Shown here in pieces: positions 19,767-28,731 of a DNA stretch of 39,152 bases. Source of the DNA: Pyrinomonadaceae bacterium (lineage in GTDB: Bacteria > Acidobacteriota > Blastocatellia > Pyrinomonadales > Pyrinomonadaceae). The stretch lies in contig JAVEEA010000030.1 of NCBI GenBank assembly GCA_030840675.1, forward strand, positions 1 through 39,152. The letters run 5' to 3'. The notes beneath the pieces are model-generated. The model worked only from the letters and a program-made list of their open reading frames with translations, did no database searches and had not been told where the DNA came from. The number at the start of each line of letters is the position of its first letter. The stretch's first letter is position 1. The position numbers and the translations under genes were made by a program.

Positions 19767-21275
19767 ATGTCATCAGTGCAGCCAGCCGAAACCAGTACCC
19801 CGCGCAAGTATCAACTCTTAATCGATGGCCAGTGGGTCGACGCCGAATCCGGCAAGACTTTCACCACCCCCAACCCGGCGACTGGGGAAACACTCGCCGA
19901 GGTAGCGGAAGGCGATAAGGCCGACATCGATAAGGCAGTCGCCGCGGCGCGGCGCGCGTTCGAAGGTAAGTGGTCCAAGATCAGCGCGCGCGATCGCGGC
20001 CGGCTCCTGTATAAGCTAGCGCAGTTGATCGAAGAACACACTCCCGAGTTGGCGGCTTTGGAAACCGCGGACAACGGCAAGCCTTTGCGTGAGTCGGCCT
20101 ACGTCGACTTGCCGCAGGTTGCCGAAAACTTTGAGTACTTTGCCGGGTGGACCACCAAGATTGAAGGCGAGACGATTCCCGTTCCCGGACAGATGTTTAA
20201 CTACACTTTGCGCGAACCGGTTGGCGTCTGCGGACAAATCATTCCCTGGAACTTTCCGCTATTGATGGCGGCCTGGAAACTGGCGCCCGCGCTCGCGGCC
20301 GGTAACACGATTGTCCTAAAGCCGGCCGAACAGACTCCGGTCAACGCCATGGAGTTGGGGAAGTTGATTCAGGAAGCTGGTTTCCCTGATGGCGTCGTTA
20401 ATATCGTGCCCGGCTATGGTGAGACGGCGGGCGCCGCGCTGGCGTCACACGCCGGCATCGACAAGGTTGCGTTCACAGGCTCGACCGAAGTCGGGAAACT
20501 AATCGCCCGCGCTGCGTCGGAAAATCTGACGAAGGTGTCCCTCGAACTCGGCGGCAAGGCGCCGAACATCGTGTTTGCCGACGCTGACATTGATCAGGCT
20601 GTGAACGGCGCCATGATGGGAATCTTCTTCAATCAGGGTCAGGTTTGCTGTGCCGGCTCGCGTCTCTTTGTGCAGGAGGGCGTGAAGGATGAATTTCTCG
20701 AGAAGTTGAAAGAGAAGTCGGCGAAGGTCGTGGTGGGCGACCCAATGGACAAGGGTACGCACATGGGCCCGCAGGTTTCACGTGAGCAACTAGATCGGGT
20801 GAAGAGCTACGCCGACATTGCTCGCTCGGAAGGCGCAACAGTCGTGGCCGGCGGCGAATGTCCGACGCTCGCAGGCGCGTTTCAAAATGGTTACTTCTAT
20901 CAGCCGACAATTTTTTCCGGAGTCAAGAACCAGATGCGCGTGGCCCAGGAAGAAATCTTTGGACCGGTGGTTTCAGTCATCGACTTCGTGGACGAAGACG
21001 ATCTAATCAAGCAGGCTAACGAAACGATCTATGGTCTGTCGGCGGGAATTTGGACCAGCAATATCACGCGCGCGCACCGGTTCGCGAAAGAGATCAAGGC
21101 GGGCGTGATCTGGATTAATACCTACAACCAGTTCAACGCCGCGTCGCCGTTCGGCGGGTACAAACAGTCTGGTTACGGCCGGGAGATGGGCAAGCACGCG
21201 CTCGAGATGTACACGAATGTGAAGAGCGTCTGGGTGGACTTGTCAGGCAAGCCAATCGGCTGGTTCGGGAAGTGA
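19767..21275 (+). CDS. NAD(P)-dependent aldehyde dehydrogenase
   Basis: FNYTLREPVGVCGQIIPWNFPLLMAAWKLAPALAAGN, FTGSTEVGK, VSLELGGKAPNIVFADAD, FFNQGQVCCAGSR catalytic Cys, PFGGYKQSGYGRE. Confidence 0.95.
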   Translation: MSSVQPAETSTPRKYQLLIDGQWVDAESGKTFTTPNPATGETLAEVAEGDKADIDKAVAAARRAFEGKWSKISARDRGRLLYKLAQLIEEHTPELAALETADNGKPLRESAYVDLPQVAENFEYFAGWTTKIEGETIPVPGQMFNYTLREPVGVCGQIIPWNFPLLMAAWKLAPALAAGNTIVLKPAEQTPVNAMELGKLIQEAGFPDGVVNIVPGYGETAGAALASHAGIDKVAFTGSTEVGKLIARAASENLTKVSLELGGKAPNIVFADADIDQAVNGAMMGIFFNQGQVCCAGSRLFVQEGVKDEFLEKLKEKSAKVVVGDPMDKGTHMGPQVSREQLDRVKSYADIARSEGATVVAGGECPTLAGAFQNGYFYQPTIFSGVKNQMRVAQEEIFGPVVSVIDFVDEDDLIKQANETIYGLSAGIWTSNITRAHRFAKEIKAGVIWINTYNQFNAASPFGGYKQSGYGREMGKHALEMYTNVKSVWVDLSGKPIGWFGK

Positions 21276-21280
21276 ACTCG

Positions 21281-21852
21281 TTAGAGCGGTTCGATACGAT
21301 CGGAAACATCACTCAGCAGCAGCGTGCAATTGATGGAAGGTAGTCGAACACTGCCTTCCAACCTGGAAACTTCCGACAGCAACCATTGATTGTCCGGCTG
21401 TCGCACATACTGCTCGATGGAGTACTTGTCCTGAGAGATCAGCAGATACTCTGCAAGGGATGGGATCCTTCGGTAGTGCGCAAACTTTTCCCCTCGATCA
21501 TAGCCTTCGGCAGATTTGGAAAGTACTTCGATTACCACCGTAGGATTAAGCAAAGTATCCTGGTGCACGTCGGCAAACTGCGCCTCTGCGCACAAGGCAA
21601 GCAGGTCGGGATAGGTATACAAACCGGTCGCGCTTACTTTGAGCCGCAAGTCGGTTGAATAGACTTTGCATGGCGTCCCTTTTAACTGGCATGGATAGCC
21701 GCAAGAATGTTAACGACTATCAAATTGTGTCTTTCACTTGCGCCACCCATTGCGAATATTTCGCCATTTAGATACTCGTGCTTTTCCTGAGCCTCACGCT
21801 CAATAGCAAGGTACTGTTGCGGCGAGTAAGTCGGGGTGGTTTGTGACGACAT
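21281..21852 (-). pseudogene. Uma2-family (DUF820) putative endonuclease, disrupted by a single-base frameshift
   Basis: N-terminal half MSSQTTPTYSPQQYLAIEREAQEKHEYLNGEIFAMGGASERHNLIVVNILAAIHAS then TAA at 21682-21684. C-terminal half continues in another frame as ...KGTPCKVYSTDLRLKVSATGLYTYPDLLALCAEAQFAD...NPTVVIEVLSKSAEGYDRGEKFAHYRRIPSLAEYLLISQD. Confidence 0.85.
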
Positions 21853-22259
21853 ATTCTCTCTCTCGCCTGAAGTATTACCACACAAAGTATGTAGGGGACT
21901 AGGCGCTCGGGACTGAGTGGTTAAGGTCAACCGTGTATTGCTGCAAGCAGCCTTGAGTCGTGCAAAAACGTCAGGAGGTCGATGTGTGCCAGTAACCGCT
22001 CGGCTCGGAAACCTCGGGAGCCACATTTATTCCTACCAACCAGAACCGTCAATATTTTCTGGTACACTGGCTTTTCACGCGGGTGAAGTATAGCATCGCC
22101 ACGACAACGGATATTGTTTTGTCGACTAGTCGCCTGATTAGACTCGAGCGGAAAACCGTTCTACCATTCCGGGCATCAGTTAACTGCCGCAGTTGTTGAT
22201 TTCAGAGATTTGATGCGGCGCTCTCCCAGTTAAAGTCAAAAATCAAGAAGGAGACGCGT

Positions 22260-22613
22260 ATGCATTTAGCAAAAAAACTCGCAGCCACCGCGCTGATATT
22301 CGCGGCGCTACTGCTGCTCACCGCCTGTCCCAGTCAAACAACTATTTCTAAAATCAACGCCGACCCGGCCCGGTACCGTGGCAAAGAGGTCGCGATTGTG
22401 GGTACCGTCAGGGACAGCTACGGCGCTCTCGGCCAGGGTGCTTATGAACTCGATGACGGTACCGGACGGCTTTGGGTTGTGACCCGACGCGGTGTCCCTT
22501 CACGCGGTGCACGCGTGGGCGTCAAAGGTCACGTTTATACCGGCTTCAACTTTGGCGGCCGCAACTACGGCACGGTTTTGGAAGAGAGCGACCGGCGCGT
22601 AAAGGACAGGTAA
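22260..22613 (+). CDS. Small lipoprotein with OB-fold-like domain
   Basis: Signal and lipobox LLLLTACPS. ISKINADPARYRGKEVAIVGTVRDSYGALGQGAYELDDGTGRLWVVTRRGVPSRGARVGVKGHV pattern. Confidence 0.75.
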   Translation: MHLAKKLAATALIFAALLLLTACPSQTTISKINADPARYRGKEVAIVGTVRDSYGALGQGAYELDDGTGRLWVVTRRGVPSRGARVGVKGHVYTGFNFGGRNYGTVLEESDRRVKDR

Positions 22614-22643
22614 CATTGATACTAAAGAAATCTCAGTCAGCCT

Positions 22644-23177
22644 ATGACTGCTGAACGACACGCGCAAACTCCCGGCAAGCAAGAGCGCATAAACAGTCTT
22701 GACCGGGAGTTTGCGCGTTTGCATTTGAATTCATGTGCGCTGGTCGCGAGTACGCCGGCTGAAGTTTTGTACTTCGCCATTGATTCATCAACCACGAGTC
22801 TCACTGGATTGAGTCCCGCGCCAGGCTCAGTCGGAGAGTGTGTGCTGCGGTCGGCGGCGACTGTCGAGCAGACATTCGGCGGGATCACCGCGAACCTTTG
22901 GGACGATCCTTTTGAATGGACACTGCCGGAGTACTTGTCCTCGTCGTCCGCGATCCTGACCTACCTGGCCGAGGTGGAAGCGATGCGCCAGCGGGCGTTT
23001 AGCAGTTTCGTCGACGACGCGAACCTCGCCAAACAAGTCATGCTTCCTTCGGGCGAGCCGGCGCCGTTAAGCTCTTTGCTGAGGGAAACTCTGCGGCGCG
23101 CTGACACCTTGCAAGCTCACGCTCTCGTACTGCTTAAGTCTCTTTCCGGTATTCGTCCCAGCGGGTTTATTATCTAG
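22644..23177 (+). CDS. Hypothetical protein (possibly DinB-like helical bundle)
   Basis: 177 aa ORF downstream of the lipoprotein gene. Weak Shine-Dalgarno. Family assignment is tentative. Confidence 0.6.
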   Translation: MTAERHAQTPGKQERINSLDREFARLHLNSCALVASTPAEVLYFAIDSSTTSLTGLSPAPGSVGECVLRSAATVEQTFGGITANLWDDPFEWTLPEYLSSSSAILTYLAEVEAMRQRAFSSFVDDANLAKQVMLPSGEPAPLSSLLRETLRRADTLQAHALVLLKSLSGIRPSGFII

Positions 23178-23253
23178 CGCCGGATAGTCCGCCGGCTCGC
23201 GGCGACTGATGCTTGTTTGAGATCCTCCCGGAAAAGCGAAGGGTTGCGGAAAA

Positions 23254-23814
23254 ATGTATTGTCCACAATGCGGGCAGTTGCAGGTCTCTGATGTCACTCG
23301 GTTTTGTTCGCGCTGCGGTTTCCTACTCGATGGCGTGATGACGGTGTTGGCGTCAGGCGGCACTGTGCCAACGCGCTACCTGCAATCGCCCGCCAGTCGC
23401 AAGCTGTCACCGCGGGGCAAGGGAGTCAGGCAGGGTGCGATGTTGATGTTGAGCACGCTCCTGATCGTGCCGCTCATTGCTATCATCAGCGTCTTCATCC
23501 TCGGACGTCCGGAAGTCATCGTACCGCTGGTTGCGATCTCTTTGTTTGTCGGTGGGCTGCTGCGAATCCTTTACGCCTTGTTGATGGAAGACGCCGTGCC
23601 GCAACTGGATGCGGATGAGACGCCGGGTTATGCAGCGCCGTTCGTTCCTCAATTCGAACGCTCGTCGCAGCCTGGCGGTCTGCCGCCCGCGCAGCAAAAC
23701 CCGACGCAGAATTGGCGGCCGTCAACGCATACCGCTGAGATTTATCAGCCACCTCCAAGCATTACTGAAGGGACTACGCGTCTATTGAAAAAGGACGAAC
23801 CCAATACCCGGTAG
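23254..23814 (+). CDS. Zinc-ribbon membrane protein
   Basis: N-terminal MYCPQCGQLQVSDVTRFCSRCGFLLDG (two CxxC), then two hydrophobic helices (MLMLSTLLIVPLIAIISVFIL, VIVPLVAISLFVGGLLRILYAL). Confidence 0.78.
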   Translation: MYCPQCGQLQVSDVTRFCSRCGFLLDGVMTVLASGGTVPTRYLQSPASRKLSPRGKGVRQGAMLMLSTLLIVPLIAIISVFILGRPEVIVPLVAISLFVGGLLRILYALLMEDAVPQLDADETPGYAAPFVPQFERSSQPGGLPPAQQNPTQNWRPSTHTAEIYQPPPSITEGTTRLLKKDEPNTR

Positions 23815-23929
23815 CGCAATCAGAGACAAAGCCGGTGGCATATAGGCCCCTTATTCAGAGTGCACGCTTAGCTTGTGCGCGTGAGAGCAAACCAAAATTT
23901 GAACTCTGAACTACTTGCACCTGAGGACG

Positions 23930-25060
23930 ATGCTCGAAACGATTGTCAACACCACCCTCGCTGCTCGACTACGCGAACGGATCAGCATTGCGGGACCGCT
24001 CTCGTTTCGTGATTGGATGACGGCGGCGCTCTACGACGCACAGGATGGTTACTATTGCCGGACTGATCGAGTCAGGTGGAGCAGGGAAGGCGACTACCGC
24101 ACCAGTCCGGAGCGTAGCGCGATGTTTGCCGCGACGTTTGCGCGATACTTCGCTCGCCTCCACGAAGAACTTGGAAGCCCCGCGGAATGGACCATCACTG
24201 AGCTGGGTGCGGGCAACGGCGCATTCGCCTGTGGAGTTTTGGAAACGCTGCGAAGTTTCTTTCCGGCTGTCTTCGCGGCGACGGCATATTCCATTGATGA
24301 AGTTAGCCGCACTGCGCGCACGCAAGCGCAGGAGCGGCTGGTGCAATTTGCCGACCGGGTATCTTTCAGTCCTCTGAATGAAACCAAAGTCACGGCAGGC
24401 GTGATCTTCTCGAATGAATTGCTCGACGCCTTTCCGGTCCACCGTGTCATCTATAAAGACCGCCGGCTGCTCGAGTTTTTTGTCGCGGTTAACGCCGCGG
24501 GAAACTTCACCTGGTTGCAACGCGAGCCAGGCAGCGAACTTTCAGCGCGCTTCGAGACATACTTCAAGCATCATAAGGTTCAACTCAGCGAAGGCCAGAT
24601 TGCTGAAGTTGACCTCGAAGTCGAGAACTGGTTTGCCTGTATCGCGGAGAATCTGAGGCGCGGTTATCTAATCACGGTAGACTACGGCGCGGCGGCGGCG
24701 GATCTTTATTCGGTGAAGAACCGGCCGGAGGGTAGCTTGCGCGGCTTCCAGCGTCATGAGTTTGTGACTGATCTTCTGGCGCGACCCGGTGAGCACGACC
24801 TTACTACCACAGTGAATTGGAGCCACGTGCTGGAGGCTGGCTCTCGTTATGACTTCGAGGTTGTGGAATTCGAGCAGCAGGATAAATTTCTGCTGTCTGC
24901 TGGGATTCTGGAGCAACTGCAATTAGAAACCAGCCACCGCCAGAGCGAGGCTGAACGCACGCGGCTCCGCACGGCGGCGCGTGAAATGATCCTCCCCGGC
25001 AGCATGGCTACGCATTTTCAAGTGCTGGTGCAGAAGAGAATTGGCACTGATGAAGCGTGA
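23930..25060 (+). CDS. SAM-dependent methyltransferase, MidA/NDUFAF7 family
   Basis: ISIAGPLSFRDWMTAALYDAQDGYY, TITELGAGNGAFACGVLETL, FSNELLDAFPVHRVIYKDRRLLEFFV, GYLITVDYGAAAADLYS. Confidence 0.88.
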   Translation: MLETIVNTTLAARLRERISIAGPLSFRDWMTAALYDAQDGYYCRTDRVRWSREGDYRTSPERSAMFAATFARYFARLHEELGSPAEWTITELGAGNGAFACGVLETLRSFFPAVFAATAYSIDEVSRTARTQAQERLVQFADRVSFSPLNETKVTAGVIFSNELLDAFPVHRVIYKDRRLLEFFVAVNAAGNFTWLQREPGSELSARFETYFKHHKVQLSEGQIAEVDLEVENWFACIAENLRRGYLITVDYGAAAADLYSVKNRPEGSLRGFQRHEFVTDLLARPGEHDLTTTVNWSHVLEAGSRYDFEVVEFEQQDKFLLSAGILEQLQLETSHRQSEAERTRLRTAAREMILPGSMATHFQVLVQKRIGTDEA

Positions 25061-25104
25061 TACCTTTTGTGCTCTCAGGTCCGTTATCGGGAAAGGCAGT
25101 TTCG

Positions 25105-25782
25105 ATGGAACCTGCTCAGAAATTCTTTGATCTCAGCCATACCGTCGAGCACGGGATGATCACCTACAAAGGTTTACCCGGGCCAATCATCAGCGATCAT
25201 CTGAGCCGCGTTGCTTCGCAGGACTACTACGAGCCGGGTACTGAGTTTCAAATCGGCCGCATTGAAATGGTGGCCAACACTGGTACCTATCTCGACAGCC
25301 CCTTTCATCGTTACGCCGGCGGAGCAGATCTGGCCGGTCTCGAACTCCATTCGCTCGCCAATTTGGAAGGCGTGATCGTGCGCCACCTCGAAGGCGAACG
25401 CGCGATTACAGCAGCGGCCATCGCTGACCTGGAGCTGGCAGGCAAGGCGATACTCTTTCACACGGGCTGGGATCGGTTCTGGCGTACCGAGGCTTACTCC
25501 GACGGAAACCATCCGTTTCTGACTGCCGGAGCGGCTCACTATTTGGCGTCAACCGGCGTGGTGCTGGTTGGCATTGATTCGTATAACATCGACGATACCA
25601 ACGATCGCAGCCGGCCAGTCCACTCAATTCTCTTGCAACAAGGGATTCCGGTTGTCGAACATCTCTGTGGTTTGGCTAAACTGCCCGACGACGGTTTTAG
25701 GTTTTTTGCGGTGCCCGTGAAGGTGAAAGGGTTCGGCACGTTTCCGGTGCGTGCGTTTGCCATTGTCGGAGACTGCGAATAG
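25105..25782 (+). CDS. Cyclase-family (kynurenine-formamidase-like) metal-dependent hydrolase
   Basis: FFDLSHTVEHGMITYKGLPGP...MVANTGTYLDSPFHRYAGGADL...ILFHTGWDRFW. ATG at 25105 preferred over the GTG overlap at 25057. Confidence 0.82.
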   Translation: MEPAQKFFDLSHTVEHGMITYKGLPGPIISDHLSRVASQDYYEPGTEFQIGRIEMVANTGTYLDSPFHRYAGGADLAGLELHSLANLEGVIVRHLEGERAITAAAIADLELAGKAILFHTGWDRFWRTEAYSDGNHPFLTAGAAHYLASTGVVLVGIDSYNIDDTNDRSRPVHSILLQQGIPVVEHLCGLAKLPDDGFRFFAVPVKVKGFGTFPVRAFAIVGDCE

Positions 25783-25846
25783 TAACTAACCGACATTTGC
25801 CGCGGTCCGCAATTCAATGAACTCATTTGTACACGAAGGAGCAACG

Positions 25847-26356
25847 ATGAAACAGAGCGAAGCACTACTCCCCGAGTTTGATAACGAAATGACAAACACA
25901 CGCAAGACGCTTGCGCGTGTGCCCCACGACAAGTTTGCGTGGAAGCCGCACGAGAAGTCGACATCCATGGGCGGACTCGCGACCCATCTCAGCAACCTTC
26001 CTACCTGGGCCGTGCATGCGACGAGCGTGGATGTGTTTGACCTGGCGCCTGGAGGTCAGCCGTTGCCCTCACCTGAGTTGCCCGGATCTACTGAAGACCT
26101 GCTGGCAATCTTTGACGCGAATGTAGCGGAAGCACGCGCCGCGATTGCGGGCGCTGCCGACGAGGAGCTGTTCAAGCCGTGGACGTTGCAGTCAAACGGG
26201 CACACGATAATGACTCTGCCGAAAATCGCAGTGCTGCGTGGCTTCGTGTTGAATCACCTGATTCATCACCGCGCGCAACTAGGGGTTTATCTTCGCCTAA
26301 ACGACATTCCGGTGCCGTCGATCTACGGACCGTCCGCCGACGAGAATCCGTTTTAG
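25847..26356 (+). CDS. DinB family protein
   Basis: MKQSEALLPEFDNEMTNTRKTLARVPHDKFAWKPHEKSTSMGGLATHLSNLPTWA...LNHLIHHRAQLGVYLRLNDIPVPSIYGPSADE, canonical DinB with metal-site His residues. Preceded by GAAGGAGCAACG. Confidence 0.92.
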   Translation: MKQSEALLPEFDNEMTNTRKTLARVPHDKFAWKPHEKSTSMGGLATHLSNLPTWAVHATSVDVFDLAPGGQPLPSPELPGSTEDLLAIFDANVAEARAAIAGAADEELFKPWTLQSNGHTIMTLPKIAVLRGFVLNHLIHHRAQLGVYLRLNDIPVPSIYGPSADENPF

Positions 26357-26683
26357 AGAAGTAGCAGTAAGCACAAGACAAACGATTTAAATCCATCTGT
26401 GCGTTAGCGCACGGACGCCCGCTCGTTCTTCTCTTATGCTGGCAAGTCGGAATTAACCTTTCGACGACCAATCTCTCCATCCTTGTCATTCTCAGCCGTT
26501 TCCCCCGACGGCCGGAAGAATGAGGACAAACGCCCAGCTAAAAAGCCCTGTTGGTCTGATTCGCCGATATCCGCCCCTGACCACTAAACGCGGCAGCACG
26601 TGCGCGAAGCGCGCTCATTCCCGTAAACGATTCAACAGGAAAGCATCAGCGACTTTTCCATCTAACTCCAGGAGAAATATTTC

Positions 26684-28606
26684 ATGAGGGTCATTCAAAC
26701 GCCTAGTACCTTGTCTTCGCTATTGCTAGTTAGCTTGTTCGTACTCTTGTTCGTACTTTCGACAACGGCAGCGGCCCAAACTGTCCCGCCCTTAGGCGCG
26801 GCGGAGAGTTTCGCTGCATTAGCCGGAACCGCAATAACCGCCACCGGCCCCGCTGTCATTTCCGGCAACGTCGGAGTTAGTCCCGGTAGTGCCGTCACCG
26901 GTTTTCCACCCGCCATGGTAGTGAACGGTCAGATCTATACTGGTGCAGGATCGCTGGCCGGCCCCGCACAGAGCAGCGCGCTCGATGCTTACAATAATCT
27001 CAAAGGGCAGGCTTGCCTTCCGGCAAATAACTTGAGCGGCAAAATTCTGGGACAGACACCAGGGTTTTTGACACTCAACCCCGGTGTCTATTGTTTTGAT
27101 ACTTCGGCGCAATTAAACGCAACGCTGACCCTTAACGACGGTGGCGATCCCAACGCGGTCTTCATCTTTCAAATTGGTACCACCCTCACTACTGCGAGCA
27201 GTTCACAGGTGCTAATGAGCAGCGGCGGTCGCGGCACCAACGTGTACTGGCAGGTTGGGAGTTCCGCGACGATCGGCACCTCGACCAATTTTCGCGGCAA
27301 CATCATTGCCAACACGAGCATTACCTTAACGACCAGCGCCACGACGACGGGCAGAGTCTTCGCGTTGAACGGCGCGGCCACGATCGATTCCACTACGGTC
27401 AACGCAGTCCCGACGGGCATTCAATTCAATGCGGCCTCCTATCCGGTGGGCGAAGGCGACAAGCAGGTCGACCTTACGGTCACTCGTTCGGGTGACACAA
27501 CCGCCGCTGCCAGCGTAGATTTTGCAACCAGCGATACGGCCGGCGCATTGAATTGCAACGTCCTCGGTGGCGCTGCCTCTTCCCGCTGTGATTACGAAAT
27601 AAGGCTTAGCACTATTCGATTTGCCGCCGGCGAAACAACTAAGACCATTTCAGTGTTCATCGTCGACGACACATATTTGGAAGGTGCCGAGAATTTTACG
27701 GTGAGCCTCAGCAATGCGGTCGGTGGCGCGGTCGGCTCGCAAGGCACCGCTACCGTGACGATTGCCGACAACGAGATGGTTGCCGGCGTGAATCCGATCG
27801 ACACCGCCGGGTTCTTTGTGCGTCTGCACTATCTCGACTTTCTTAACCGCGAACCTGATACGAGTGGCCTGGCTTTCTGGACAAATGAGATTACTTCCTG
27901 CGTGTCCCCACAATGCGTCGCCGACAAACGCGTTAACGTATCAGCGGCGTTCTACCTTTCCATCGAATTTCAGCAGACCGGTTACCTTGTCGAGCGACTC
28001 TACAAGACGGCGTACGGCGACGGGACTGGGGCTTCAACCCTCGGGAACGCTCATCAGATCTCCGTGCCGGTTGTTCGGCTGCTCGAGTTTCTTCGGGACA
28101 CGCAACAGATCGGTGCGGGCGTAATAATCGGACAAGCGGGTGCTACGCAGTTATTGGAAACTAATACCCAAACTTTGATAGCTGAGTTTGTCGCGAGGTC
28201 CCGTTTCAACACCGCGTTTCCGAGCTCCATGACAGCGGCGCAGTTTGTTGACGCGCTAAACATGAATGCCGGCAACCCACTTTCCACGGCCGAGCGCAAC
28301 CAACTGGTGACCGATCTCAGCACGGCGGCAAAGACCCGCGCGCAGGTATTGCGCTCCGTAGCGGAAGATTCGGACTTGAATAGCGCGGAGTTTAATCGCG
28401 CGTTTGTGTTGATGCAGTATTTCGGTTACATGCGGCGTAACCCGAACGACGCTCAGGATTCGGATTACACCGGCTACGATTTCTGGTTGACGAAGTTGAA
28501 CCAGTTTACCCAACCGGGTGACGATGTGTTGGTGCGGGTACAGAAGGCGGAGATGGTTAAAGCCTTCATCATCTCGGCCGAGTATAGACAGCGCTTCGGC
28601 CAGTAG
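26684..28606 (+). CDS. Secreted multidomain protein: DUF3494 (ice-binding-like) + Calx-beta + DUF4214
   Basis: LGAAESFAALAGTAITATGPAVISGNVGVSPG...NGQIYTGAGSLAGPAQ (DUF3494), FNAASYPVGEGDKQVDLTVTRSGDTTAAASVDFATSDTAG...DTYLEGAENFTVSLSNAVGG (Calx-beta), FVRLHYLDFLNREPDTSGLAFWTNEITSC...FVLMQYFGYMRRNPNDAQDSDYTGYDFWLTKLNQF (DUF4214). Confidence 0.88.
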   Translation: MRVIQTPSTLSSLLLVSLFVLLFVLSTTAAAQTVPPLGAAESFAALAGTAITATGPAVISGNVGVSPGSAVTGFPPAMVVNGQIYTGAGSLAGPAQSSALDAYNNLKGQACLPANNLSGKILGQTPGFLTLNPGVYCFDTSAQLNATLTLNDGGDPNAVFIFQIGTTLTTASSSQVLMSSGGRGTNVYWQVGSSATIGTSTNFRGNIIANTSITLTTSATTTGRVFALNGAATIDSTTVNAVPTGIQFNAASYPVGEGDKQVDLTVTRSGDTTAAASVDFATSDTAGALNCNVLGGAASSRCDYEIRLSTIRFAAGETTKTISVFIVDDTYLEGAENFTVSLSNAVGGAVGSQGTATVTIADNEMVAGVNPIDTAGFFVRLHYLDFLNREPDTSGLAFWTNEITSCVSPQCVADKRVNVSAAFYLSIEFQQTGYLVERLYKTAYGDGTGASTLGNAHQISVPVVRLLEFLRDTQQIGAGVIIGQAGATQLLETNTQTLIAEFVARSRFNTAFPSSMTAAQFVDALNMNAGNPLSTAERNQLVTDLSTAAKTRAQVLRSVAEDSDLNSAEFNRAFVLMQYFGYMRRNPNDAQDSDYTGYDFWLTKLNQFTQPGDDVLVRVQKAEMVKAFIISAEYRQRFGQ

Positions 28607-28649
28607 AGGACAACCTGGCGCCGGCTCTGTCGCCGCGCTTCGTAACGCA

Positions 28650-28701
28650 AAGCGAGCCGGGCAAGTCGCGCACCAGAGTGTTGCGCCTGCCCGGCTCCGC
28701 T
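28650..28701. terminator. Hairpin in convergent intergenic region (possible bidirectional terminator)
   Basis: GAGCCGGGCA (28654-28663) pairs perfectly with TGCCCGGCTC (28688-28697). AGC/GCT extends past a one-base bulge. No U-tract. Confidence 0.4.
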
Positions 28702-28731
28702 GCGTCAACTACAATCCGCCTACTCTGGAAA

